DNA of 64,000 nt from Diorhabda sublineata (lineage: Eukaryota; Arthropoda; Insecta; Coleoptera; Chrysomelidae): NCBI RefSeq assembly GCF_026230105.1, contig NC_079478.1:24939653-25003652 (forward strand), read 5' to 3'. The stretch's first letter is position 1. The number at the start of each line of letters is the position of its first letter. Of the stretch, positions 1 through 11,238 are shown in pieces. The position numbers and the translations under genes are program-made. The notes beneath the pieces are model-generated. The model made no database searches. It saw nothing but the letters and a program-made list of their open reading frames with translations, and was not told the DNA's origin.

Positions 1-949
1 ATCTATTCATTGATAATTGAATTTTTTCTACTCAATAAGTTGTAAGTAATAGGGAAATTAGATAGACTATGTTTTAAAATTTGTTCCATACTTATCAGAA
101 AAAATTTTTCGTATTTGAATACAAATATTCATCATCGTCTTCAAACTAGGATACTTTTGAGCCAATACAAGCATGCCAACACTCAATTCAATTTTCCACA
201 CACTTGTTAACTTCGGCAGCAATTGATTGCAGTAAGCGGTTTCAATAGATAATAGAACTGAATAAAGAGAGAAAAAATTACAGAGAACTTAATCTTGTGA
301 ATGCGGGGGCTGAGCGATGACTTTCTATTCGAGTTTCGTCGAGAAGTCAGTCACAATCATGCGAAAATATTGGTGATTATAATGGAAGCAATTAGCAGAA
401 GATCTGGAGAGTAATGGGAGTATCATATTGAAATATTTTAATGTAATAGAGCTTGTAGATACATTACGAGTTAACAGATGCAAAAGGAGTAAATTATACT
501 GCGTTCGATTTATTTTTCAATTGGTTGATTAAACTTATCCAGAACTTTACTGAGAATAGAAATAATACTGAAACCAAACTTGTACCATCGAAAACAATAG
601 ATTGAATACAAAAAATGTACTGATATGACAAATATAATATAAGCAGCAATTCGCCATAGTTCACGCTTAATAAATATCGGTGATTACTTATATTTCAATT
701 ATTCGGTGATCAGTTGGTATAATTCAATTATTGATAGTGAGAACATTCAGGAAAATGTAGTTTCATAACTTACTATATTAGCCACTATTTAACTCTAATC
801 AAAAACAAGATTATCTTGTTAAATATCACACAGAATTGGAAATATATGAGTGCAGTGTTTTTTGTCGAAAAAATGTATAAGTTGTTCCGATTGTAATCTA
901 GAGAATCATTATCATCTATAATGAATGTTGTATGTATGTATGTATGTAG
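1..949. other. No gene seen; AT-rich flank
   Basis: No recognisable coding sequence or RNA gene. The open frame at 785-1132 (-) overlaps the decayed 3' end of the R1-like element in a different frame and is a shadow. A short inverted repeat lies near 318-355 (GACTTTCT...AGAAGTC-like), too weak to name. Confidence 0.5.
929..948. repeat. (TATG)n microsatellite
   Basis: Four to five TATG/CATA units. The run lies just past the last recognisable codons of the minus-strand R1-like retrotransposon, where several non-LTR elements end in a short tandem repeat. It may therefore be the element's 3' tail; this placement is inference. Confidence 0.6.
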
Positions 950-2180
950 ATATTGTATCATATCATATACACTGCGACCCAAAGAATCTATTGTGTTCCC
1001 TTTTTTTGCTGCGATACTGGAAAACCAAGTGTGTACAGCTGATCTGTTAGTCTGTCTGTGAAAGAATGTAGATAGAGGTTTTGTCCTCTGTACAACAAAA
1101 TCCGCACATCGCACGTCTAGCGCCTTTATCAATTAAGCCGACAGTGCTCAGAAAGAACTCCTCTTAGTATTCGTAGATTGTTCTCACTTCCTAAGGTAAA
1201 TACATTCGGTAGATTTTCTTTGGTTATAGTTTCCCAGGAGAGTATTTGCCTGTTCCAGCCCCTGTAGGTTGTCCCAATAATTGTTTCGCTCCGATCTACC
1301 TTCTTTCCCAATATTTTTCCTTTGTTTTGCTGCTGATACCACAGAAAAGTTTAAGTCTCATGAAGGACTTTTCTGGCCCTACTTGAGCGCTCTTATCAGC
1401 TATTTAATTTCCCTTTTTCTTTTTTCTAGGCAATCCCAAACTAGTTTGGATATCATCATATTGGAGCTTTAACCTCTAAAGGCTTCTTGGCTATCGGACA
1501 GGATGATGATCTCCTGTTTGCGATAGTTCCTCTCTAGATTGAACCGGACATTTTCTTCAATTGCATGAATTTCTGCTGAACATGCTTGCTGTGCTGCTTA
1601 AGCTTTTAGAGCATTTGGTTCTGGGCCTGTAGACTCATATTTTAGTTCAATTAGCTGCTTTGGATCCGTCCGTATACCATTCAATGGCATTTCTGTTCAT
1701 TTCTTGTATGTCGTCCCATTTACTTCTACAGCTTAGAATTGGATTACATTTTTTCTCAAAGCTAATCTTTTTAGATACATCATGCTGAGGAATGTCTCAG
1801 GTTTGGTCATTATTTAAAGTGATTCCGTCTTTGATTTTTCTATGCAACGCTTTACAATACTATGCGATAAGGTGGTAGATTTAGAATCACCAATACAGCA
1901 GATGGGCATGATTTCATGGCCTCGTTTGCACATATGCAAGCCATTCTTTGTATCTTCGAGAGATTTTTCCTCATAGTATTGAGGCTAGTTCTAGTACCCC
2001 AAACCCCTTCCCCATATGCTATAATTGGTCTCATAATTGCTGTGTACATCCATAGTAGGATATTTGGGTTACAGATCCAATTCCTTCCTGCGAAGTTTCT
2101 GCACTCCATCAGGGCTTTTGTGGCTTTGGTGATTATCTCATTTTCGTGTTTTTTTTTTTCAGAAAAGTTGACTATCTAGT
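950..2180 (-). pseudogene. R1-like non-LTR retrotransposon, 3' half (RT end, RNase H, Cys motif)
   Basis: The C-terminal part of the reverse transcriptase lies at 2109-1852. It reads LLWMYTAIMRPIIAYGEGVW and then an LSKIQRMACI-type segment typical of R1/jockey-like pol. An RNase H domain follows: EWYTDGSK near 1655-1690, AEIHAIEENV near 1550-1590 and IIILSDSQEA near 1480-1515 correspond to the D-E-D catalytic stretches. HCRLN at about 1129-1145 and CGFC...EDKT...IYIL near 1080-1110 match the tail seen after RNase H in this clade. Several in-frame stops and frame changes make it non-functional. The 5' half (ORF1, endonuclease, RT palm) is absent, as expected for a 5'-truncated retrotransposed copy. 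The CATA repeat after it may be its 3' tail. Confidence 0.85.
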
Positions 2181-4270
2181 ATGAGTCCCAGATATTTAAT
2201 GAATATTAATCTGTTTTTAACACGCTTGTTTTAGATTAGTATGTAAATATGTGTATGAGTAACAGAATCTTTCTCGATTTTCAAGCATTCCAAAATGTCG
2301 TATTTAATGTAAATAAATTCTATAAATTCGAGGAATGATCTGATCAAGATAACCAGATTAAGCGATTGAATTTATATCCGATTTATATTAGTGTTTTTGT
2401 CCAACCATCAAGGGACATGCTCAGACAAATGCCTAAAAGATTACCATTTTAGTGTAAAAAAATATGAGGTTCTTTCTAAGATAATCAATATGGAGTATTT
2501 ATGAAAATTTATATCAAGCTTCTCTACATTAAAATAAAAATTATGTTACTCTATCATTATCTGATATGTGAAAGACATTATTCTCTAATTATTTATTCAA
2601 GTTTTTTATTGAAACCTGGTTATTAATTTGTCGAACTATTATTTGTCATGTCGAGCTGATCAAAAAATAGTTCATATTCATTTCACTGTCCAGTATTATA
2701 TTGGAAAATATCCAATCATAGTGCACCTCTTGGTACTCTATATGATGTACTATATAATGTTTTCTCTGGTTTTTTAATACGCATAAATCGCGTAACTAGA
2801 ATAGAGATCTAAGTAGCGACGACACAAAGCCTGTTTAAATTGATACCACGCATTTCTAGCGTGCTATTTCCACAACAATTTGTCAGTTGATCCTAACCAA
2901 ACAGCTATGTAGTTGGTTCAAAATAATATCGCATGCCATTCTCTTTAATACTACTCCTCGAGCTTGTAGCTGGATTATTCCATGGAGTTTTCATGAACCG
3001 GTATTGAAACAGTTAATTTCCTGTTTCACACTCAACTAAACTCTCATAACGCTGTTGGTGAAGCAATTTATTAATTTTCATCATTTTTTCGTTTTCTACT
3101 TTCTCATTTTGTACTTAGGAAAGTTAGGTTTATATCTGTGCATTTTTTATTCGACGTCATTTCCACACAGATTCAACTTAAATAATGCAAAGATAATTTT
3201 TGAGAACTACCAATTCATGTTAACAATTTTTGAGAGAGATCAGGATCTTTATTTCATATCCCCACCATTAAATACAGTCAATGTATGTTGTTTCATACAC
3301 TCTATTTATCAAATTCAAAATTGCTTTAAAAAAGCATATGGTTATATTTTTTCTGTTTTTTCCATAATTCATTTCACATTCCAAAATTATTCTGAAGTAA
3401 ATTAGATTCACAAGTTTGATCTCATTAGGTTTAGATCGTAGACTGGCTTCTGAGCTGGGATTCACTTAAATAATCGTTTTTTTAGTCCAATCACAAATAT
3501 TTATTAGGATGTTATTATTCAGAATTTATTCAGATTTTTGCCAGCTTCCTAAGAATCTACCCCAATAATTACATCAACTTCGATCCCTCTCAATCTGCTG
3601 AACCTGCCATTATGAAAATTTCCTCATTTCCATAATCCTTATTTCACATGAAGCCCAGTATAACGGAGCATATATATAAACACGTTGAAAAATCTTTTGT
3701 CATTATCACAAACTTCTTCCGTCCTGAAAGTTCAGTATCAAATGACTGACTTTGATTTACCCTAATATTAACAAGCAAATTCATGACTCTCATTTAGTAG
3801 CTCCTCTAGACTACTCTATGAATATTTATTCCTCCCCTCCCCTCCCCTGCCTGAGTCAGTACTATCCTCTATATTACTCTATTAAAATTGAAATGGAAAC
3901 GAACTTCGAAATTGATTATGATCGCAATTTAAAAATATTTGTGGTAATCTTTATATATTGCATAATAGCTCCAATTGCATTAGAGCTATTAATGGTACTC
4001 CAATTCACGCGTCCAGTAACGTAATCTCATATAACCCCACACTAATCACAAATCTTGAAGCAGAAGCTGTTACTGATAGGGATCATCAAATTTTTCGTAC
4101 ATTTCAACTCAATACTTTCTTCATGAAGAAAAGTTCACCGACTTACTCACTGGCCTTATTGAAGACTAGATTGTGGATAATATTATGTCATGTCCATTTC
4201 TGAAATTAATTTCAGTTTATGTCACCATATAAATGACACATTATACTAACAGCTTTTCTCTGAAAATTAT
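2181..4270. other. No gene seen
   Basis: AT-rich sequence with only short, low-complexity open frames, for example a Phe/Ile/Tyr-rich frame at 3055-3405. No domain, terminal repeat or RNA gene was recognised. Confidence 0.5.
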
Positions 4271-4274
4271 ACAG

Positions 4275-5040
4275 AATGTTACCCGTATTCGAAGTTATCA
4301 AAGGCAAACTTTTTGATGAGGCAAAATAATATCCAATTAGCGGGAGACGCAGTATGAAATTCATGAAGGATAGTTAGCTAATATCCAAATATTTATAAGT
4401 AACTACGACGTTACAATTAAGTATTCACAATCCAAAAACGTTTTTGTTTCAACTGATGTGTGAAAGCTCGCAATGTCATGGTGGAAAATGCTTCGTTTTC
4501 TGCGATTGGTTTCCCTGATTTTTTTAAGCACTTCTGGCAATTGAATGCTAGTGTACCATTCAGAATTGAATGTTCTACGTTGCTCTAAAGAACGGTGTAG
4601 ATATTTCCAGTTATTCCAAAAAAACAGGCGACCATTTGCTTTGAAGTGCTTCGTGCGTTAACAACTTCTGCTGAATTTGGCTCGTCTTGAAAAACCCATA
4701 CAATCGATTGTTGTTTAGTTTAGGGTTCATATGCATAGAACCATGATTCGTCGCCTGTCACGATCTTATTGACATCTTTCACAGCACCGCGATTGAACTT
4801 TTTTTAGTATTTCTTTGCACCAATCGACAGGAACTTTTTTGAACGACTGTAAAATTATGCAGTATACAACACAAACAAATCTTCTTTAGATCTAAATATT
4901 CATGTAATATTGAACGTACGCGAGTGGAACTAATGACCAAGTATGCTCCAATGTCACACACGTTCTTGGTTCGTTCACCATTAAAACTTCATGATGGCAA
5001 TATCAGATTTGACACTTAACAAAACTCAAGTGGCAACCTT
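4275..5040 (-). pseudogene. mariner transposase relic
   Basis: Read on the minus strand, 4960-4780 gives STRVRSILHEYLDLKK, followed by VTGDESWFYAYEP near 4735-4765 (first catalytic Asp, in GDESW). Then come SKQMVACFFGITG, LEQRRTFNSEWYTSIQLPEV and HHDIAS near 4465-4480, where mariner usually has HHDNA; Asn is replaced by Ile. Traces of the region near the third Asp continue to about 4275. There are at least two frameshifts and stops. The N-terminal DNA-binding half is missing: the transposase middle joins directly to a non-coding stretch near 5030 (GGTTGCCACTTGAG on the minus strand) that may be the element's 5' end. This is an internally deleted, dead copy. Confidence 0.85.
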
Positions 5041-5389
5041 CGTATGTAAGAGATCAACTTCATATCGTTGGATTAGCAGAGAAAGCGAATGTATCTCGAT
5101 AATACCAGGTCCAAGATGTAATTAAACTTTTATAATGGGGTACATATGACCTCTCTCATAAAATCCCATGAAATCGGATGGCGTCAGGTGATATGAAATA
5201 AAACAAGTAATTCATTCAATTTTATGACTAATTAACTACAAGTACTTAAATTCCAACATTAAGATTGATAACAATAGTATAAATGAACCAAGCAAGTTGA
5301 AAGGGAGCCACTATTTTATTGATATTGAACTCAAAGCAGTAAACTACAGAATAAATGTTGATACAGAGACCCCGTCAGGAGACTTATCT
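5041..5389. other. No gene seen; possible 3' BEL remains
   Basis: No open frame was recognised. On the minus strand this follows the BEL/Pao integrase core, so it may contain decayed integrase or 3' LTR sequence, but no LTR boundary could be identified. Confidence 0.35.
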
Positions 5390-6260
5390 TATTAATGTAT
5401 TTAAAAATCCGTCGATAGTTAAATCACTCACCAATTCAAGAGACATAGCCTTCGACGCAAAAAAACAAATATGCATAAATATACTTGAGTGATTTTGTAT
5501 TTCTTAAGTAGCTATTTTTTATGAGTTACCGTTCTACATAGTCAACTCCACATGTGGAAAATGGTTTAGCAGGTCTTACCCGCGCGGAAGGTAAATCGCC
5601 CATTTTTTGATGAGTAATAGATGGAGTTGCGCGGAAACATACAATACACTTTCTTAGCAAACCTCTTATTGTGCGTCGACCACTTAGTGGCCATAGACAA
5701 TTTTTGAAATGTTCATTCGCTTAAAAATGGATCTAGAGATATCAATTTGCTGTTTCGAGGTATTGAGTTTGACCTCTTCAGAGAATTAATTTCTTGTGAA
5801 AATGTTTCGCGTTGCACAATCTTAACGATAGTGTGAATCGCTTCATCTAATTCGCTGACCTTTGACAGTTCACTTTGAACCGAAGCAGATAGGCAACAAC
5901 GTGAATAAGTTTGTTGAATGAGGAATATTTCGTTATTATTTGATTTTTAACGGTAGTATTAGTTAATGTGACAGTACTCGCTCTGCTTTCAGGTAAATCG
6001 TTTTCGGATGGCAATGATTTCAAAATAGGCCAGTCTTCTTCATTATGATATAAAAAATCTGGTCCATTGAACCACATAGTAAGCTGATTCATTTCATTGG
6101 GATTAACTCCTCGGGAAACGAAATCTGCGGGATTCAAATTGGTAGGAACATATCGCCACTGAGATGGATCAGATAAATTCTGTATTTTGGCCACACGGTT
6201 AGCAACAAATGTTTTGAAACGACTAGGATCCGAACGAATCCAAGCTAGTGTTATGGTTTA
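5390..6260 (-). pseudogene. BEL/Pao RNase H tail and integrase
   Basis: Near 6215-6262 an RNase-H-like WSD-stop-TITLAWI leads into RFKTFVANRVAKIQNLSDP. Then come QWRYVPTNLNPADFVSRGVN and TMWFNGPDFL, the hallmark BEL/Pao segment between RNase H and integrase. Integrase traces are CIVCFRATPSITHQKMGDLP near 5570-5650, GVDYVE near 5540, and FASKAMSLELVSDLTIDGFL near 5400-5470, part of the DDE core. The HHCC finger is missing because sequence is lost between about 5700 and 5650. In-frame stops are present. Integrase would join element DNA to the host; this one is dead. Confidence 0.85.
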
Positions 6261-6339
6261 GTCGGACCAACAATATACCATATGGCATGTGGTTACCCTG
6301 GATATCATCTGTAGTGGCAAAAATACTGTGTTGTGCTAA

Positions 6340-7064
6340 AAAATATTACACGGACCTGCGACTATCCAACCCAATTGGGTGGTTTGCAGAATCGGTTGAT
6401 TCTAACCGTACCCTATTAAACCGGCTGACAATATATTATAGAAGACACCTGCTCCTAAGAAGATGTCGATTTCATTTGATATGTTGAACTTGGGATCTGC
6501 CAATTTTATATCTGAAGGAATTTTTAAATGAGAAAAATCGAAGCTAACCTGAGATGTATTACCAGTGATTTGATCAATGATTAAGAAATTGATACTAGCC
6601 TGATAATTTGACGTGAGAGATTTGATTTTAGCCTTTTTTAGCAGGGGAATGATGAATGATTGTCGACTAATACCTATAACGTGTGTATTGACGTTGAATG
6701 ATTTAAAATCTAGTCTTTTATATAAATTGCTAGTTATGAAGTTTGACTTAGAACCTTCATCCAACAAAGCTCTACAGACAATAGGTTTGTTCTCTTTATC
6801 TATAATTTCAACAAGCGCTATTGAAAGGATCACGAATGTGTTGTCATAACCTTGTGCACTCGAAGCGCTATTCATATGTTGTGAGCAAGAAATTATAATA
6901 GTATTTAGATTAGTTGTGCTTGAATTTTCAGTTGTTTCGTTTACAGTATACACTGTGTTTGAACAAATTGCCTGTTGGCGATCCTCAATGGAGTCATTAT
7001 TCGATGAAGGAATATTTGGATTTACTTGATCATTGACCTTGAAAGTTTGTTTGCCTAAATGCAA
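6340..7064 (-). pseudogene. BEL/Pao aspartic protease region
   Basis: Contains ALLDEGSKSNFITSNLYKRL near 6750-6810. This aligns with the protease active-site loop of Pao elements (normally LLDSGSQxxFI); the Ser of the DSG triad is Glu here. Downstream it reads IDIFLGAGVFYNILSAGLI near 6400-6470, which is the protease C-terminal part, and PILQTTQLGWIVAG near 6350-6385, which leads into the RT linker in intact elements. Coding then stops abruptly. In this family the protease cleaves the Gag-Pol precursor. Confidence 0.8.
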
Positions 7065-8123
7065 TAGAAAATTGTGTTTATTTTTGCAGATACGATACGT
7101 ACCTGATGTACAGTCTCAACTGGAATGCAAAATATACAAATTTTATTTAGTGTAATATTCGATTGTACTGTATTCACAACGAATTTGCGATTGTTAACCG
7201 GTAGATGCGTCTGAATATTAGATTTGTTACTTGTTGATTCCAGAACTTGACATCTCTCCGTTAAAAAGTTTATAAATATATCAATTTGTTGAGACATGGT
7301 GTCTTTTGTTCTAAGTTCCCATTCCCGTTTAGTATCAATGTCTAATTTAGAAAGCAGCAAATGTATTAAAATCGTACTCCATGATACCACGGGTTCGTTC
7401 AAGTTTTTAAGAGCTCGAAAATGTTTTTGAAAATTATTTAAAAATGACCTTAAAGAGTCTTTGTTCACGATAGGTAGCTAAAAAATTTGATTTGTATGAT
7501 TTTTAATAATAAGTTTTTTGTTTTGATAACGATCTCGAAGTAAACTCCACGCTACGGTGTAATTCGAATCGGTAATTTCCAATGATTCGATAAAATTGGA
7601 CGTTTCTTTTTTTAGAGAAGCCTGTAAATAATAATACCTTTGAACATTTGACAAACTGGAGTTATTGTGAATTAAGGCTGTAAAAGAGTGATAAAACGTT
7701 CCCCATTTATCGTAGGAGCCGTCAAATTCCGGTAATCTCAGAAGAAGAAGTTGAACATTGAAGGTTTGTCCTGATGTCGCGGGCTGTGCACCTGATTTGT
7801 ATTTTGTTGTATGTAATTTTGACTTTGATAACGATTAGCCTCATTTATAATTTGTTTTGCCTTTAAAACATTTTCATAAAATTCGTTTTCAAACGAGATT
7901 CTCTGTTCGCTATATGCTTTCTAATTTCTAATTCGAACTGTACCGAATTAAATTCGTCAAATGTGAGTTCTATTTTTTGAAGTCGCGTTGTTATTTCTTG
8001 GAGTTTTGAGACAATTATTGGTTCATTAATAAAATTTTTAAAACGTGTCAATTGTGCCTTTGATTGTCCACGACGTGCAATCAATCTCTTGATAGTTTCC
8101 TCCTCGTCGCTGTTATTGGACAT
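7055..8123 (-). pseudogene. BEL/Pao gag (DUF1759-type) with zinc knuckles
   Basis: Starts at ATG 8123 with MSNNSDEEETIKRL, then RRGQSKAQLTRFKNFI, a typical Pao gag opening. The central DUF1759-like region at about 7740-7480 reads LRLPEFDGSYDKWGTFYHSF, then IHNNSSLSNVQRYYYLQ and a DSNYTVAWSLLRDRY segment. It continues at 7468-7200 with HFRALKNLNEPV and LLSKLDIDTKREWE. Near 7130-7070 degenerate Cys motifs (KICIFC, RICKNKHNFLLHL) correspond to the paired zinc knuckles. Frame breaks occur near 7860, 7470 and 7075. Gag binds the element RNA and forms particles; this copy cannot make a full protein. Confidence 0.85.
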
Positions 8124-8276
8124 TGTAATTGATTTAAACTTAAGTATATAAAAAATATTATTGGTAAGAAATATTCTTTGAATGTATATTTATGCTAAGA
8201 AATGAAACGTATCGTATATAAAAATTTGAAACCTTCAGAATATAAATTATTTCAAACAATAAATATCTGTCGGTTC

Positions 8277-8284
8277 GTCTAAGC
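8277..8284 (+). repeat. 8-bp target-site duplication GTCTAAGC (left)
   Basis: GTCTAAGC directly precedes the left hAT end and recurs exactly at 11231-11238 after the right end. Eight bases is the hAT-superfamily duplication length. Confidence 0.9.
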
Positions 8285-8894
8285 CCGCCATACTCAAAGT
8301 GTGTTCCGCGGAACCCTAGGGTTCCGCGAAACCTCTGTAGGGGTTCCGCAAGAATTTAGAACTCAGTCGCCACCCAGCACAGTAAAGTAATTTCATTCTA
8401 ACTTGAAACAGTGCATTTTACGAGGAGAGTTTAACATCACGCCGCTCTTCAATAAAATTTCATGGCAAACCTATTGCAAGTTCTTTACTTACACCGATCC
8501 CTGTAAAAAATACAAGAATCAGAAGATTAAAAAAATATATCTCTACAGTAGCCCAAATATTTATTAAGGACGGCACGCGCCTAGATAAAAAGAATAGACT
8601 TAATACTTAAGTTTAAGGTGATTTATTTATGCTTTATGTCTCACCGATGAGATCCGCAAGCCGCTTTAGCCTTTGTCTTGATGAAAACCGACCGCCGATA
8701 TCTACTTATGAGCGCGCAGTGACTTTGATAAAAGCCGCCGCTGAGATTAGACGCGACTTTCGGCTATATAACTTCAAAACAAATCGAGATTGTTTACGCC
8801 GCATTTTTTGTATTTCTATTTTTATTTCGGCTTTTTATTTATCGAAGGCGCCGACTCGAGTATTTTTAAGAATGTTCGAGATCGAGGCTAGGAC

Positions 8895-8932
8895 TATAAA
8901 AGCGACGACCGCGCTTCGACACTCGAGTCAGT
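8895..8932 (+). promoter_or_regulatory. Candidate hAT core promoter (TATA box plus TCAGT initiator)
   Basis: TATAAAAG at 8895-8902 is followed at 8928-8932 by TCAGT, the arthropod initiator consensus, with about 35 bases from the first T to the presumed start A. The transposase ATG is about 187 bases downstream (9117). The surrounding 8.6-9.0 kb stretch is clearly more GC-rich than the flanks. Start-site use is inferred from motifs only. Confidence 0.5.
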
Positions 8933-9116
8933 CGACGATTAGCGTTCGGAGCGATAAGTACCTATTTGCTAGAAACGAAGTTTTTTTTGTTCTACTGCTG
9001 TATTCTGATTGTATCAGTTTTGTACATATCTTCTTTGGACTAAACTCTTCCACTCAGTAACGATCGTGCGTTAATTTGACCCCACCACCCTGACAAGTAA
9101 TTATTAATAAAGAATA

Positions 9117-11027
9117 ATGGAACGTTGGCTTAAAGGGGTTAAACGTGTTGCAACAACATCTTCTAACGAAGCCGAATGTTCAAAAGCAGTACGCGCGGAG
9201 TGTACAGCAATTATCGATGATAATGATGCAAAGACGTCAAGTTCCACGGTTTCAAAGGCGAAAAAAAGGAAGTATGATGAATCATATATCAGTTTCGGAT
9301 TTGTTGATTCCAACGGCTCACCTCTCTGCATGTTATGTAGTAAAATGCTTCCTAATAGTTCCATGGCACCTACCAAGTTGTGCCGACATTTAGAAACTGT
9401 ACACCCCGAGTCTAAAGACAAGAATAGAGAAGTTTTTGTACGTAAAAGAGAACAGTTATTGGAAAGTCAAAAAACTATGATGCAAGTAACCCAAACTATC
9501 AATGAAAAGGTCACAGAGGCATCATATTTAGTTAGCTATCTCATTTCACAAGAAGGTGAAGCGCACACTATCGCTGAGATTTTAATAAAACCATGTGTGG
9601 TAGACATAACAAAATGTATGCTCGATGAAAAATCTGCAAAGCATCTTTCTTCTGTGCCACTATCAAACGATACTGTTTCACGTCGAATTCATGATCTGGC
9701 AAACTACGTCAAACAAGAGCTAGTTACAAGTCTACAAAAAACACGATTCGTCTAGCAAATGGATGAGTCTACTGATGTCGCTGGTGTGGCTATCTTGCTG
9801 GTTATCGTGAGATATCCATATGAAAGTTCTTTTGAAGAAGACATGCTTATGTGTTCACCGTTGCCCACAAACACTACCGGAGAAGAAATTTTTACTAAAA
9901 TAAATATATTTTTTGAAGAAAATGATCTCAGTTGGAACGATTGCATTGACATTTGTAGAGATGGGGCCAAGGCCATGACGGGTAAAACAGCAGGAGTCGT
10001 GTCACGAATACAAAAAAAAGCACCTAATTGTGGTTCCAGTCATTGTCTCCTGCATAGACAAACAGGATAATGAAGCAAATTTCGTCAAACCTAAAATTAG
10101 TAATGGATGAAGCGGTAAAAATTATTAATTTTATCAAATCACGACCACTACAATCCCGATTGTTCTCATTATTGTGTGAAGATTATGATAGCAAACATAA
10201 AACACTGCTGCTCCATACAGAAGTGCGATGGCTATCTCGGGGTAAAACTTTAACAAGGCTATTTGAACTTGAAGCCGAGTTACAAATGTTTCTTTCAGAT
10301 ACTTCTTTTAATTTGAAAGACCGTTTGTATGATAAAACTTGGTTGTTCCGACTGTCTTTCATGGCGGATATCTTTCAAAAACTGAACGAATTAAATTTAT
10401 CATTGCGAGGTAAACAGACAACAGTGTTCCAGGCCTGTAACAAAATAACTGCCTTTGAAAGAAAATTCGATTTTTGGATTATTAGCGTTAGTAAGAGAGA
10501 AATAGAAAGCTTTACGTTACTTAGTGAGTTTGTTAGCGATAACGACTCAGAAATGTTTCAAGATGATGTATTTGAAGAATTGGTTCAATATCTCACTTCG
10601 ATGCGTGCATCTTTTGAGAAGTATTTTCCCGAAGAACAGAATCCAAAATTGAAACTGAATTCATGGACTCATAATCCTTTTTTACCCACCTTGCTAAAGC
10701 CCGAAAGTATGTCAAATAAGATATATGAATCTCTTTTAGTCATCAGACACAAGTATGGAGTCATTGTTCAAAACGACATCTCTCAACGATTATTGGTGCA
10801 GAATCCGTGATGAATACGCAATGCTTGCCAAAATGGCTCTGAATATTCTTCTTCCATTTCCAACAAAATATTTGTACGAAACAGGATTCTCAACCTATGC
10901 AGCCACGAAAACAAAATACCGGAATAAACTGGACGCCGAACCTGATATGAGACTTCAACTGTCTTCTATTAAACCTGATATCAACCAATTAATGAAAAAT
11001 AAAAAACAGTTTCATACCTCCCATTAG
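9117..11027 (+). pseudogene. hAT transposase (ZBED5/FAM200-like), one stop and two frameshifts
   Basis: Starts MERWLKGVKR. A BED-type zinc finger sits at about residues 60-105: CMLC, then LCRHLETVHP (C-x2-C...H-x4-H). Then comes a hAT body: MDESTDVAGVAILLV (first catalytic Asp), CRDGAKAMTGKTAGVVSRIQ (second), HCLLHRQ, EVRWLSRGKTLTRLFEL, and a C-terminal dimerisation region LLPFPTKYLYETGFS, YRNKLDAEPDMRLQLSS holding the catalytic Glu. Breaks: TAG at 9753-9755 just before MDESTD, a frameshift near 10065 after HRQ, and another near 10770-10790 before YWCRIRDEY. Coding stops at 11027; an AATAAA at 11128-11133 may be its polyadenylation signal. The rest reads cleanly, so inactivation looks recent. 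The same family was domesticated in vertebrates as ZBED5/FAM200-type genes (family knowledge). Confidence 0.92.
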
Positions 11028-11230
11028 TTATTTCTTTTTTTATTTTTTAATATCTTCTATTTCTATAATTATACTTGTTATTTAAGTAAGTAAGTATATG
11101 TTACATTCTACATTTATTACGCTTATTAATAAAGAATATACTTTTAGAGACTATTGTTTTATTGTAGGGTTCCGTCAAGTATTTTGCTTTCCAAAAGGGT
11201 TCCGTCACTAAAAAAGTTTGAGAGCCGCTG

Positions 11231-11238
11231 GTCTAAGC
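11231..11238 (+). repeat. 8-bp target-site duplication GTCTAAGC (right)
   Basis: Exact copy of 8277-8284, immediately after the right inverted end of the hAT element. Confidence 0.9.

Larger units (their letters stand above)
5390..8123 (-). mobile_element. BEL/Pao LTR retrotransposon, internally deleted
   Basis: Gag, zinc-knuckle region, aspartic protease, RNase H tail and integrase are recognisable in the right order on the minus strand. The whole reverse transcriptase between protease and RNase H is missing: about 80-150 bases separate protease-end motifs (near 6340-6420) from RNase-H motifs (near 6150-6260), where an intact element has roughly 2 kb. A second gap lies inside integrase. Gag is surprisingly well preserved. 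No LTR pair could be identified; the 5' LTR or leader would lie upstream of 8123, where a hAT element has inserted. Confidence 0.85.
8285..11230 (+). mobile_element. hAT transposon, near-complete (2,946 bp)
   Basis: The ends are imperfect inverted repeats. The right end read inward is CAGCGGCTCTCAAACTTTTT and then GACGGAACCC; the left end reads CCGCCATACTCAAAG and then GCGGAACCC. Both carry subterminal GGAACCC/GGGTTCCG boxes. The element is bracketed by a perfect 8-bp duplication. It holds one transposase gene with a BED zinc finger, catalytic Asp, Asp and Glu regions and the hAT C-terminal dimerisation domain. It lies about 150 bp upstream of the BEL gag start and so landed in or beside that element's leader. 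Intact ends, exact duplication and few coding lesions suggest a fairly recent insertion. Confidence 0.93.

Noticed and set aside
785..1132. 115-codon open frame on the minus strand
   Set aside because: It overlaps the R1-like 3' end in another frame; the element's Cys motif (CGFC...EDKT) reads in the alternative frame, so this is a shadow.
3055..3405. 116-codon hydrophobic frame
   Set aside because: Phe/Ile/Tyr-rich composition expected from AT-rich DNA; no domain or conserved motif.
8629..9060. 143-codon open frame inside the hAT leader
   Set aside because: GC-rich non-coding leader; it spans the TATA/TCAGT motifs, has no family resemblance, and lies upstream of the transposase ATG.
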